Shown piece by piece: positions 14,001 through 23,050 of a stretch of 64,000 nucleotides of DNA. The stretch is from Temnopleurus reevesii (Eukaryota > Echinodermata > Echinoidea > Temnopleuroida > Temnopleuridae): contig BQKZ01001085.1 of NCBI GenBank assembly GCA_036244855.1, positions 14,995 through 78,994 on the forward strand, read 5' to 3'. How positions within the stretch are numbered: position 1 is the stretch's first letter; every line of letters starts with the position of its first letter. A program made the translations under genes and the position numbers. Below the pieces are notes generated by a model. That model saw only the letters and a program-made list of their open reading frames with translations. It did not search any database and was not told the DNA's origin.

Positions 14001-15748
14001 GTCCTTCCAATACCCGCTTGCTTGATTCCACATCACTTTTACCTAATTTATATCATTACCCAACATTTCAAAATGAACACAAACAATGAGGAATAAATTC
14101 AATATTTAGCGCATTTGTTCATTTTAAAATCTGGGTTTTGATTGGATACAAAAAGTATTACATATATAATCATTTTCTGTGGAGAGTCAGAATTTGAACA
14201 AATAAAAGAACTTTGGTTTGAGTTTTAATAGTTGATATCTTTTTTTGCACAAAACACGGTACGGTACTTCACACGAAGAAGAATTGCATTGAATTTAAAA
14301 TTGAATGCATGCGCAGTCACGTGCCTGCAGCGATTGTTTGCTGTGCAACCAAGGGGAATTAGCCAGTCGGGTTAGTGCATTTCTTTTTGTGTACGAGATA
14401 GCCAATTCTTTGTGCTTCATACAGAAATTCGAAAGTTACACAATCATGACAATGTCAATGAAAATATGAAGCAAACAATCAGACAATGGCATACTATCAC
14501 TATCAGTATGATAATGCTCTGTTTTAACACTAAAAACACCATATCATGCTGGATTTTCTGTCTAAGGGCCCGGGCACACCAAACACGGCACGGCATCACG
14601 GCACGGTTTTTACGCGATGTCTCCTCTGTGATAGGTCAATTGTTGAACATACTTTGCGCGGAGGAGCGTGCTGACCAATAACAACCAAGATACTGCGTAA
14701 ATACCGTGCCGTGAATGTGCCGTGCCGTGTTTGGTGTGCCCGGGTCTTAAGGGAGTAGAACGTAGGCCTATTAGTACACGTTAGACCTACGTGTCGATAA
14801 GCCTAGCTAGCTAGGCCAGATTCTCATGAATGGCTAATAAATGTATGGTGCTGTCACATTAATTAGCGCATCATATTAATTCGTACATCTTATGAATTTC
14901 TACAAAATCGATGAAATATTGCAAATCTGACATCCCCATCGTAAAGAGCGTTGTTTACTTGCCTAAATTGGCAATTTTCTTAGCAAAAGGACCAAAAACA
15001 ATGAAAATATTGCCAAAAGATCGGCAGATTTGCTTGCATTTGCAGAAAAACACGGGTCTCGTGACACTGAAGTGAATCCTTACAATTTTCAGACAGAAAT
15101 CATCAAATTTGTAAGTAAGCAGACATACCATTCGATTCCTTGATATTTTGTGGTCAAGCTACTGTAAATTTTGCATCTTAGATGGTAAATCTTGTTCAGA
15201 ACAGGGCCTACGAATTATCATGACACAGTTTGTTGACAATTCTCGCCATTTTCCAGCATGGAGCGATGCGATCGTTTCGTCAATCGAATTTTGATATCGC
15301 GATATCTCTGTCATTTTGTGATTCTTTCGTGGATTAATTTTATTTTTGGAAATTTTTGAAGCCTGGAATATCTAGTTTCATTTCGTGCCAAGATTTTTAA
15401 AAATAATTTTGTATTTTAGGAGATATATTGTGCTAAGTACCACGATCCAAAAATGCTCTAGTAAAAGGATACGAAATAATGTGACCCCATCATACGTGTA
15501 TTATAATGGCATATGCACACACCAAAGAAGGATACACGGAAATATACGAATGGGGCTTGGTTAAGCAAAACTGGCACTGGAAGGTCGTTCTGCTGTTTTA
15601 AATCACGATTGAAAGCGAAAAAAAAAAAAAAAGGATGGAAAAATATCACATTGCGAAGCTAAACTATTGTCGAGCAACAAATATAAGTACAATACATTAA
15701 GGAAAAATGTAATAATTTGCTTTTACCTGATGATATTGGTGCGTCCAT
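11090..15748 (-). CDS. ZNRD2: ZNRD2 (SSSCA1/p27) zinc-ribbon protein with an N-terminal HTH-like extension
   Basis: Five minus-strand exons: 15727-15748, 13324-13734, 12659-12831, 12153-12237 and 11090-11679. All junction phases agree, giving 426 residues. Residues 150-426 are ZNRD2. MDLGADCDW and a PPTEAE segment match its N-terminus. A SKLMGDYLLKGYRML stretch leads to a CxxC-x13-CxxC zinc ribbon (C198, C201, C215, C218). A Pro/Ser/Gln-rich linker then leads to a conserved C-terminal helix (KMAWATAELD, THLCRLIQACADAI). Vertebrate ZNRD2 is about 199 residues. Residues 1-145 are extra: YNSYTPEMRTRIAKYAMVAG and SVWRFRKTYTREL look like a helix-turn-helix/homeodomain-like DNA-binding unit, followed by an Arg/Gly-rich tail. 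The Met at 12815-12817 inside exon 3 sits where other ZNRD2 proteins start, so a short isoform is likely. Confidence 0.85.
11801..11915. mobile_element. Diverged MITE fragment (relative of 6608-6788)
   Basis: It starts TACAGTCATCCTAGTCTAAA and continues with ATCACCTAATT and TCCTCTTCTCTTTGTATT, in the same order as the 6608-6788 element. The right terminal repeat is not recognisable. It lies in the intron between exons 5 and 4 of the ZNRD2 gene. Confidence 0.5.
13324..13734 (-). CDS. HTH-like exon spliced in frame upstream of ZNRD2
   Basis: This exon supplies residues 9-144 of the chimeric model. A 55-residue block (YTPEMRTRIAKYAMVAGD to RKTYTRELKRL) has the helix spacing of N-terminal DNA-binding domains found in many invertebrate transposon-derived proteins; that resemblance is from memory and is inference. 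A basic RRRNGRFRGTPGGW segment follows. The acceptor (AAAG/GTGACATG) and donor (CAGCAAG/GTAAAA) fit both neighbours: ATGGACGCACCAATATCATC from exon 1, and exon 3. The protein is more basic and less hydrophobic than the ZNRD2 part. Alternatively it belongs to a separate transcript that shares the locus. Confidence 0.7.
13937..14000. repeat. Perfect 32-bp tandem duplication
   Basis: The unit begins GCATGCAGTTTCTGATATAA and ends GTGAAGAACGT. It occurs twice, head to tail, with no mismatch. Confidence 0.95.
14306..14323. promoter_or_regulatory. NRF1-like site plus E-box
   Basis: TGCATGCGCA (14306-14315) fits the NRF1 consensus and is followed two bases later by the palindrome CACGTG (14318-14323). 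The cluster lies upstream of the HTH exon on the minus strand, in a more CpG-rich patch. It is a candidate internal promoter for the ZNRD2 gene; function is inferred. Confidence 0.4.
14563..14749. mobile_element. Foldback/MITE with about 50-bp terminal inverted repeats
   Basis: The left arm starts TAAGGGCCCGGGCACACCAA and the right arm ends TTGGTGTGCCCGGGTCTTA. Both arms contain several CGGCACGG/CCGTGCCG repeats, so the 187-bp unit can fold into one long hairpin. GC content is far above the flanks. Confidence 0.8.
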
Positions 15749-16618
15749 TGTCTTTGTTTGAAGGTGAAGGTCGGTGCAATCCTAAATTAATTGCTGGGGG
15801 CCGGGGGCGGGAAATGCTTAGTCGAAGTTCAGGGGTGATGATGATGAATTTAGATTTAAGGGCGTTTCTTCGACGTAGGTACCGTACATGTATATTTAAC
15901 AAGGCATTGGCATTTTCTGGTGCTGATGATCACATCTGGTCATATGGAGAGAAAAAAAATAATACAAGGCCGGGGTGGGGTGGGGTGGGAACGTGGGAGT
16001 GATCCAAAAACTCAAGCGGTGAATTAAACCCAGAGGTTTTTTTAACCCTCTCCCTCCTGGTTCTATAACCGGTAATGGTACCCTCAAGTGATGGAGTAAA
16101 TGTAATGAAGACTGTGATGTAAATTTGGGGGTAAAGTTTCTCACGATTATCATATAGGCGTAGCAGATCTAATAAATTGGACTTGTACACTAAATTCTTA
16201 TTCGTCTAGATTTATTTCGTAATCCGGATGACAAATTGGGGGCGAGGAAAATGTAAAAGGAAAGTATAAAATATACAGGCTCTCATTGTCTTATGCTTTG
16301 AAAAGCAAAATTATAAATGAAATGAAAACTGTATTATGCGTTTACCACATAGGCCTATTGGGTTCTAATGAAAGCATGTGTTTTATAAAGATTGGGTTAC
16401 CCTTTTTTAACACAGAAAATAGATAGATAAATATATAAATTGATATAGGCTCATCACATCAAAATTATATATTTTTTTAAATTTTGTATTTGTTATGTTT
16501 TCTTTTATGACGAGAATGAAAAAAAAATAAACAGACAATGCTCGCAGATTGTTTTCAAACTAAAGTTACTCTTAGTTTAAAAAAATGTAACATTGGTAGA
16601 AGGAGAAGGGTAGCCATC

Positions 16619-16679
<61 letters not shown>

Positions 16680-16732
16680 TATCATTATCCTTATCATCAT
16701 CACCATCATCATCATCATCATAATCATCCTCC

Positions 16733-16785
<53 letters not shown>
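16619..16785. repeat. Interrupted TCA/ATC trinucleotide repeat
   Basis: Two long TCA runs are separated by a mixed TTATCC/CACCATCA segment and end in a T tract. The whole is about 167 bp of trinucleotide microsatellite. Confidence 0.95.
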
Positions 16786-16787
<2 letters not shown>

Positions 16788-16902
16788 TTTTTTTTTTAAT
16801 TATGATGTAATCATCAATTAACAGAATTGTAGAAATACGAAAAAACACCAAACACAAAACACTATATTTTTTTGTATTATAAGTTCCTCCTCATCTACGC
16901 TA

Positions 16903-16912
16903 TTTATTTATT
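16903..16912 (-). terminator. Candidate poly(A) signals for the unrecognised minus-strand gene
   Basis: Two overlapping AATAAA hexamers on the minus strand lie about 150 bp after the stop at 17057 and about 470 bp after the upstream TAG at 17378-17380. The short distance to the second stop mildly favours it being the biological end of the protein. Confidence 0.4.
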
Positions 16913-17056
16913 TTCGTACACATTATCTGATACCTCATCATGGTGTTTTAAATAGTTGTTGTTCAGGGCCTAAATTCTGAAAACTGTGTTATCTTCTGTG
17001 TTATAAGAAAAGCGATGTAAACTGTCATAACAATAAGATGCACGCAATAAGCACTT

Positions 17057-17377
17057 TCAGCTTTCAGTTTTCCTTCGAGCATTTCCAGTTAAAAACTTAT
17101 TTTGCCAATCCCGATAACTTTCTCTCAAACTTTCCAATTGGATTTCCGCCATGACATTGATTGCATCATATCTTATCTGACTTCGATCTGAAAACATGTT
17201 TACTTCGTTCTTGTCTGTAATTTCTTTTGATGGTACTGGTGCATCGAAAATGGATGGATTTTTGCAAAAGGAGGGGCATTCGGGGACCACTGATTGCATC
17301 GTGTAAAGTGAATCGTTTGTCTCGCTCTGTTTATCCTGATCAAAAATTTCATGGGGCGTGTCATCAGTAGGTATGTT
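17057..17377 (-). CDS. In-frame continuation after the TAG stop (possible readthrough or alternative 3' exon)
   Basis: From the codon after TAG (AAC ATA CCT) the same frame runs 106 codons to TGA. It includes ECPSFCKNPSIF, which resembles MCPPFFKNQTI just before the stop, and an MFSDRSQIRYDAINVMAEIQ helix-like stretch. The bases TTTCATTTTTAG at the stop also read as a 3' splice acceptor, so this could be a separate terminal exon spliced from an unseen donor. Other readings are a nonsense allele or an assembly error. I could not find a phase-matched donor just upstream. Confidence 0.5.
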   Translation of the reverse strand, partial: NIPTDDTPHEIFDQDKQSETNDSLYTMQSVVPECPSFCKNPSIFDAPVPSKEITDKNEVNMFSDRSQIRYDAINVMAEIQLESLRESYRDWQNKFLTGNARRKTES

Positions 17378-20232
17378 CTAAAAATGAAAGTCACAATCTT
17401 CTGCGACCTGCTTCAATGATTCTTCACTAATAGTTTGATTTTTAAAAAAGGGAGGGCACATCGAGAACCCTGACGATTTGGTAGAGTTTTTGCAAGGTGA
17501 ATTATTAAGATCGCTTAGCTCTTCATCTTCAGTTTCATCTGGAAAAGAGACGGTGGTTTTCCTTTTCTGCTCATTAGATTCACAAATAGGCGTCTTTTGT
17601 TTACTAATGTCGGATGATTTTGCTGGTGGGAGTGGCGGTAATGACGCCAGTTCATGGGATAATTCTTGTTTGTGATCAGATGCTAACGGCCATTTCATCA
17701 TTGTCTCGATGGACATAATTTCATCTTCAGTCACAGTGGGCCTGTTATTAAGTAGGGGCGACTGTGATTTCGTTTCCGGTCGAGTTGTCGGCATCAATCT
17801 TTCAGAAATTCTTTTCTGCGGATGCTCCGAGACCTTTGAAATCGGTTTCCCAATTTCCATCGTCTTATCTTCACAATTAGAAGACCACTTTGGTGAATTA
17901 GATAACGATCGCTTCAGTTTCATTTCAGACGTATATGAGGGTGCATCATTGGAAATTGGCTCTGTTTCCAATTCCCTTGCATTGGTTTCAACAGCATCTT
18001 GAATTTGAGCAAAATTCTTGGAGAGAGCATGACGAGGTCGTGATTTGCTTTCTGTTGGATGTAGTTTTGTAGCACACTTTTGGTCGAAGACTTTCGTCAT
18101 CATGTTGTCAGAGATTTCTGCTTCTTCTTTTTCAAGTTTAACATCTTTAAGAACAGAGTAAGGTGGATTCGTTTTAATTTTTTTTTTAAATGACTGGATG
18201 ACCTCATCGTTTTTCGTCGTCTGCTGATCTTTGGTCTTCGTCAACACTTTGCGAGCGTCAACCGTCTCATCCTCAAGCTTTGACTTGATCATCTCAGAAG
18301 GGACCGAGTGGCGTCGTTGTGGCTTTATATCTTCAGAAAATGCATCATGTGGTAATCCAATTGGCATCGACGATTCTTGTTCACACAATTTTCCATTTAC
18401 ATTATCGTCGGCCTTTTTCCTATCTTCTCTCTTACCATCTTCAGACGTTTCGTTTCTTATGTTGGGAGGGTATTTCACTGCTCCTCTATTCGGAGGAAAT
18501 CCCGAGGAAACAGAACTTTTGTTGTTAATGTGAAGCACGATGGGAGTATCATAATTTGATTTGTCCAAGAAGATAGACAATTGTAGTTCCTTAACATCTT
18601 CATGGCCCATCCTCCTTATATTGGAAACTCTGCTTTCTTGCGGTGTTGCACTGGACAAATCCATGTTACCTCCATCCGAGCCGAGACATGCATGTATGAT
18701 TCGATGTTCTTCTGTGTTTTGACTTGATCTCTTATGATAATCGTCAAAGTTTGCATTTATATGGGCCATGGTGAAAGATGCGGTGTCAATATCAGTTTTC
18801 TTTTGGTCGCCATCCCAATTTTTCTCATGGTTTGGTATCACTTCTTTCCTGGATGAATTGGCAGCTTTGTAGAATTTTCCACTTCTCCCGCGATGTGTAA
18901 TGATCTTTTCGCCTTGTGGTTTATGTACATGGTATCTCGTGAAATCGTTGTCTTTTAATTTATACGGCAGGTCCCAGTTGTGTCTCTTTTCCGATTTCTT
19001 CACAGCCCTGTGAAATAAATAAACCGAATTATGATTGCTATTGTTGATGATGATTGTTATCATGGTTATACAATTGGGAAAATATCAGAAAACTGAACGA
19101 AAAAAACATCAACAACAAGGAAGAGTGTTGATTTATATACAGGGGCCTGGGGGTCCTATAGGTGTACTGTAAATTAGCCCCCCCCCCCCATTTTATTCAA
19201 TAAATGCGTGCGGAAGTAATGTGTTATAGTGCAAAGCTTAAAGGGGAATTACACCCAGACAATAATGTGCAGTTAGTAAATGAAGAAAAATCAGATGAAG
19301 AAACTGAAAATTTGAGCAAATTTGGACAATCCGTTCAAAAGTTATGAATTTTCAAAGTTATTATTTCCACCTGTGCTGGGCATTCTTGAATTGGCATGCG
19401 AATAGCTAATTAGCATAATCTGTGATGTCATACATGGAGAACTCCTCAATCACTTTGTATATAAATTTATTGAAAATGGATAAATATCATATTTCAAATG
19501 AGGAATCAACACCGTTCTTTCTGGAATGCTTGCAGAATTGATGTGGCTATAATATATTTAACCAAACAAAATTTTGTCTACTTTTCTGGAAAGAGAGGAA
19601 AATGCGAAATTTTGTGTACAAAGCGAATGGAGAGTTCTCCATGTTGGCAGCCATTTTGTGCTTGTACGTTTGCCAATTTAAGGAGTCCATGAAGGATGTA
19701 AATCAAAACTTTGAAAATTCATAACTTTTGACTGGCTTATCCGATTTTGCTCAAATTTTCACAGACTGTTCATCTTATTTTTCTTCATTTAATGATAGCA
19801 ATTTAATGTCTGAGTGTAGTTCCCCTTTAAGCTTTCATTTCAACTTGTTCACGGTCCGTGATACTTCATTATTTTTTTTTTATCATTAATGTGAATGCTC
19901 GAAAATGCTCCATTATTATAGACAAGAATGAAAAGTCAATGGTAAAAGATCGTTGTCAGGGGCTAATGCAAATCGGATTTAAAAATATCAATCTCATATA
20001 CAAACTTATATGATTGAAATTTTCAATCCAGTATTGGTCTCTATTTAAACTACACGTATATCATCTGTTAATAAGAATAAGATTGATTTATGATTTAAGG
20101 AATTAGAGAGTATTACCTTTTGAGAACATCGAATATTCTGTCGTGTAAAATGCCATCGTCATCATCATCAAATATACATCCGTGGCCAACAGACAGTTGC
20201 TGGGGAGCCCTCATTCCAGGAATCTTATCCAT
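17378..20232 (-). CDS. Unrecognised charged, disordered protein, two exons, ending at TAG
   Basis: Exon 1 is 20117-20232, starting ATGGATAAGATTCCTGGAAT, and exon 2 is 17378-19007. The donor AAAAG/GTAATA and acceptor TTTCACAG/GGCTGTG join in phase, giving 581 residues. The N-terminus has a compact segment (GHGCIFDDDDGILHDRIFDV, then KKSEKRHNWDLPYKLKDND) that may be a folded or docking region. The remainder is rich in Lys, Glu, Ser and Asn, without membrane segments or a domain I recognise. Near the end there is a KTTVSFPDETEDEEL acidic segment and CPPFFKNQTI (residues 556-565). In-frame coding-like sequence continues for 106 codons after the TAG (17057-17377). Codon use and length make it clearly a real gene, but the function is unknown. 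Confidence 0.75.
19233..19835. mobile_element. Inverted-repeat element of about 600 bp in the intron of the unrecognised gene
   Basis: The left end AAGCTTAAAGGGGAATTACA and the right end AGTTCCCCTTTAAGCTTT are inverted copies. The arms extend inwards through AAATTTGAGCAAATTTGGAC and its complement, with CAAAAGTTATGAATTTTCAA pairing with a counterpart near 19700. A diverged right half is present at 27540-27742. Confidence 0.75.
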
Positions 20233-20476
20233 ATTAAGCAATATGGATAAAATATTGTCAATAAAGGGACTTTTTAAATTCCCTTCTTGCCTGTCTTTGG
20301 ACTCAGTTATATTCCTTGTTCATTGCTAAAACTCAAAGGAATGTTATTCATGAAATGAAAAAGTCCCCAAATTATTAAACGAACAAATGAATTCTAACAA
20401 TTACGAAAAGTTTATCTTTGATGCATGGTGGCTATGGCCACACCCTGGACACACCATTGTGACGTGCGCTGTGTGA

Positions 20477-20519
20477 CCAATCACAAATCGCGCGTAAGTG
20501 ACAAAGTTCAGTGACGTCA
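20477..20519. promoter_or_regulatory. CCAAT box and CRE-like site upstream of the unrecognised minus-strand gene
   Basis: CCAAT at 20477-20481 and the palindromic cAMP-response element TGACGTCA at 20512-20519 lie about 245-290 bp before the ATG at 20232, next to a CpG-rich TCGCGCG segment. This is a plausible core promoter. No TATA box was seen. Confidence 0.45.
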
Positions 20520-20637
20520 TAATACGAAATGCTTGGTATATTTTTTTTTTACCTCACAATGCACAAATTATGGCATTATCAATTATCAATTTTACAAAAA
20601 AGAATATGCGTATCCAGGAATGGGGGGGGGGGGGGGG

Positions 20638-20941
20638 NNNNNNNNNNNNNNNNNNNNNNNNNNNNNNNNNNNNNNNNNNNNNNNNNNNNNNNNNNNNNNN
20701 NNNNNNNNNNNNNNNNNNNNNNNNNNNNNNNNNNNNNNNNNNNNNNNNNNNNNNNNNNNNNNNNNNNNNNNNNNNNNNNNNNNNNNNNNNNNNNNNNNNN
20801 NNNNNNNNNNNNNNNNNNNNNNNNNNNNNNNNNNNNNNNNNNNNNNNNNNNNNNNNNNNNNNNNNNNNNNNNNNNNNNNNNNNNNNNNNNNNNNNNNNNN
20901 NNNNNNNNNNNNNNNNNNNNNNNNNNNNNNNNNNNNNNNNN
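20638..20941. other. Assembly gap (304 N) beside a poly-G run
   Basis: The gap begins immediately after a run of about 16 G and ends at a run of A. Nothing can be said about the missing bases. Open frames spanning it are artefacts. Confidence 0.99.
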
Positions 20942-22229
20942 AAAAAAAAAACTGTACATACAAGAATACATTTAATGAAAAATGAATGTTTGAACAGCAA
21001 AAATAGAATTGAAAACTCACAAAATGTAGAGGTATACATGTACATTAAATACTTGAAATACTTGAAGCAAACAATATAAAATGAAATAAGCAAACAATAT
21101 AATAAGAACTGACTAAACATGAACATTTGTTTTGAATTTTGTCGTAAGAATCAGCGGCCCCTTTACACAGATTGAAAGGCATAATAGACGCCCCTCAAAC
21201 CATCGTCATATTCTGTATTAATTTGGGACACGAGAAAAGATGGAGACAAACTTTATTTGATATCTGAGTGCGCAAAATATAAATGAATAAGAATATAATT
21301 ATAGATACAAATAATTCGTGGTTTGCTTCATATTCCTTTTGGTTATCGGATTATAATTACCGTCATTAACATCATTTTGTGTTTAGTTTCAAACATGCAG
21401 TAACGTACGTATATCTTCATCATATTGAAAAATTGCATGCAACTATATGCAAATATTAGCTGTTGTCCATATGGGTTCATTGTTTTTGTCTTCAAGCTCC
21501 AAGTTACAAAAGAATTACACAGTCGATGATCAAAGATCTCCTTTCAAAGCATTTATCAACATGATTGTTTGTGATCTTGAAATGACTTTGTGATGTCATG
21601 TTCTCGAGCTTAAATATCAAACCAGGTAATCATCAATCAAAATCCTTATAGATATAACCTTTGTGGCAGTTTTTTTTATATTTTTTATGGAGAGTGCTTT
21701 CTTAGGTTGTGCTCAGTGTCTGTTTTCATGAATTTAGGGGAATGTGCAATTTTATAGAAAAGAATGTTCATTATTGTAACCTATTCTCTTCTAAAAGGTT
21801 TACTCAGAATATTCATCATTGTTTTATTTGATGTGTCTGACAGTGATAAATGGGAAAAGTGTATACAATTACCCCGTTCGTATTCACAACGCCCCATTCT
21901 GAGATTATTTGAAATGATTTAATTGAACTGAGGGGAAATGCCTTAATTTTTTTTTTATTAAGTATTCATAAGTTCATGTTCATATGAGTACCTTCTAAAA
22001 AAATGAGTCAGTTATATGCACTTCGAGTATGACATTCGAATTGTGAGACTGCATGAGGCCTTACTATCTGACCCACACGTGTTTTCAGTATTTACTTAAA
22101 ATGTGATTATCATTTTCCACTTGAAGACATTTTCTTTGAGTTTATATAGTTATGAGTTGGTAATACTATTTCGATTTATTGCATAAACGTATTTTCGTTG
22201 TGAATTACTTGTATTTTGAAAGGTGAGTA
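20942..22229. other. AT-rich intergenic DNA
   Basis: No open frame with coding character, no RNA gene and no clear inverted repeat was recognised here. Confidence 0.5.
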
Positions 22230-23050
22230 ATACCCGATCTTGCAATTTCTCTTCAGAGTGTATGCCATATATAGGTCGATCTAATGACTGTAAATGTCAG
22301 ATTATAGAGGTTCGCAGCCCATTTATGAAGCACATATGAAACATCTGGAAGAGACATCTGACGTTCATAAATATAGTACAAGATCAGGCGACGCTATATT
22401 TATTCCTAAACACCGTAAACGCATTTTCCAAAATAGTATCTGTTTTACTGGTCCAAAAGTTTGGAATGAACTACCCGAGTCCTTGAAAACATCAATATCA
22501 CTATCTAGCTTTACCTATAAATATAAAAAACTACTAATCTCTCATTACAAATCTTAAATGCGTTACGATTCGAAGTGTATTTCACTATCTTTTCTGCATT
22601 TTAACTTTAATCTTGTTTATTTGGTGAAATGTGAAATACCCGGCCTCTGTCTCGCACTCTCAAGCATGTTAAGACGTATGTGCCCTGTACAATATCATAC
22701 ATATTTATTGTTTATTGTTTACAAATTTCCCACACTTTATATCATTGTAATGTTGCAGCCTATCTCTATTCTCTCTTCTATTTCCTTCCTCCTTTTCCAT
22801 CCCTTTCTAACTTTTGTACATAATTGTTTAATGTATTGTTTTATGTATTTGTGTTGTTTAATGTATTGGCGCTCCCAACACAGGCTTCGCCTTCTGGATC
22901 TGCGCCCTTTCCTTTAATTTGTATGTATTTTGTTTATGCTATTTCTGTATATTATTGACATTTGATTTTCTATTTTGAATATTGTATTGATGTATACAGA
23001 AATTTGTTTGTTGAAGGAAAAAATAAATGTTATTTTGAATTGAAAAAAAA
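22230..23050 (+). mobile_element. LINE (CR1/L2-like) 3' fragment with reverse-transcriptase ORF tail
   Basis: The frame 22294-22557 encodes the last 87 residues of a non-LTR reverse-transcriptase ORF. The segment STRSGDAIFIPKHRKRIFQN leads to FTGPKVWNELPESLKTS and SSFTYKYKKLL, the conserved ending of CR1/L2-type elements (a GPKVWN-LP-S-K-like block, then F-K-K). About 480 bp of 3' UTR follows, ending AATAAATGTTATTTTGAATT and A8. The 5' part of the element is missing, as is usual for 5'-truncated copies. Not functional. Confidence 0.75.

Larger units (their letters stand above)
13735..15726. other. Intron 1 of the HTH-ZNRD2 gene, with a promoter-like patch, a tandem duplication and a foldback
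   Basis: This 2-kb intron has no coding signal. It contains a 32-bp direct duplication at 13937-14000, an NRF1-like site beside an E-box (14306-14323) and a foldback element (14563-14749). The NRF1/E-box cluster could be an internal promoter for transcripts starting near exon 2. Confidence 0.6.
15749..17056. other. Region between the ZNRD2 first exon and the next minus-strand gene
   Basis: It holds the presumed ZNRD2 promoter (a GGGGGCGGG GC box near 15800), a long TCA/ATC trinucleotide repeat (16619-16785) and the 3' end of the unrecognised gene. No further coding exon was identified. Long poly-Ser and poly-Asp frames are products of the repeat. Confidence 0.6.

Noticed and set aside
16538..16857. 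Poly-Ser, poly-Asp and poly-Met frames
   Set aside because: Translations of the TCA/ATC trinucleotide repeat in different frames, not genes.
17478..18559. Several plus-strand frames opposite the unrecognised gene
   Set aside because: Antisense shadows of the long minus-strand exon, with no splice or start context.
20498..21126. Open frames across the first N gap
   Set aside because: They are open only because N codons cannot be stops.
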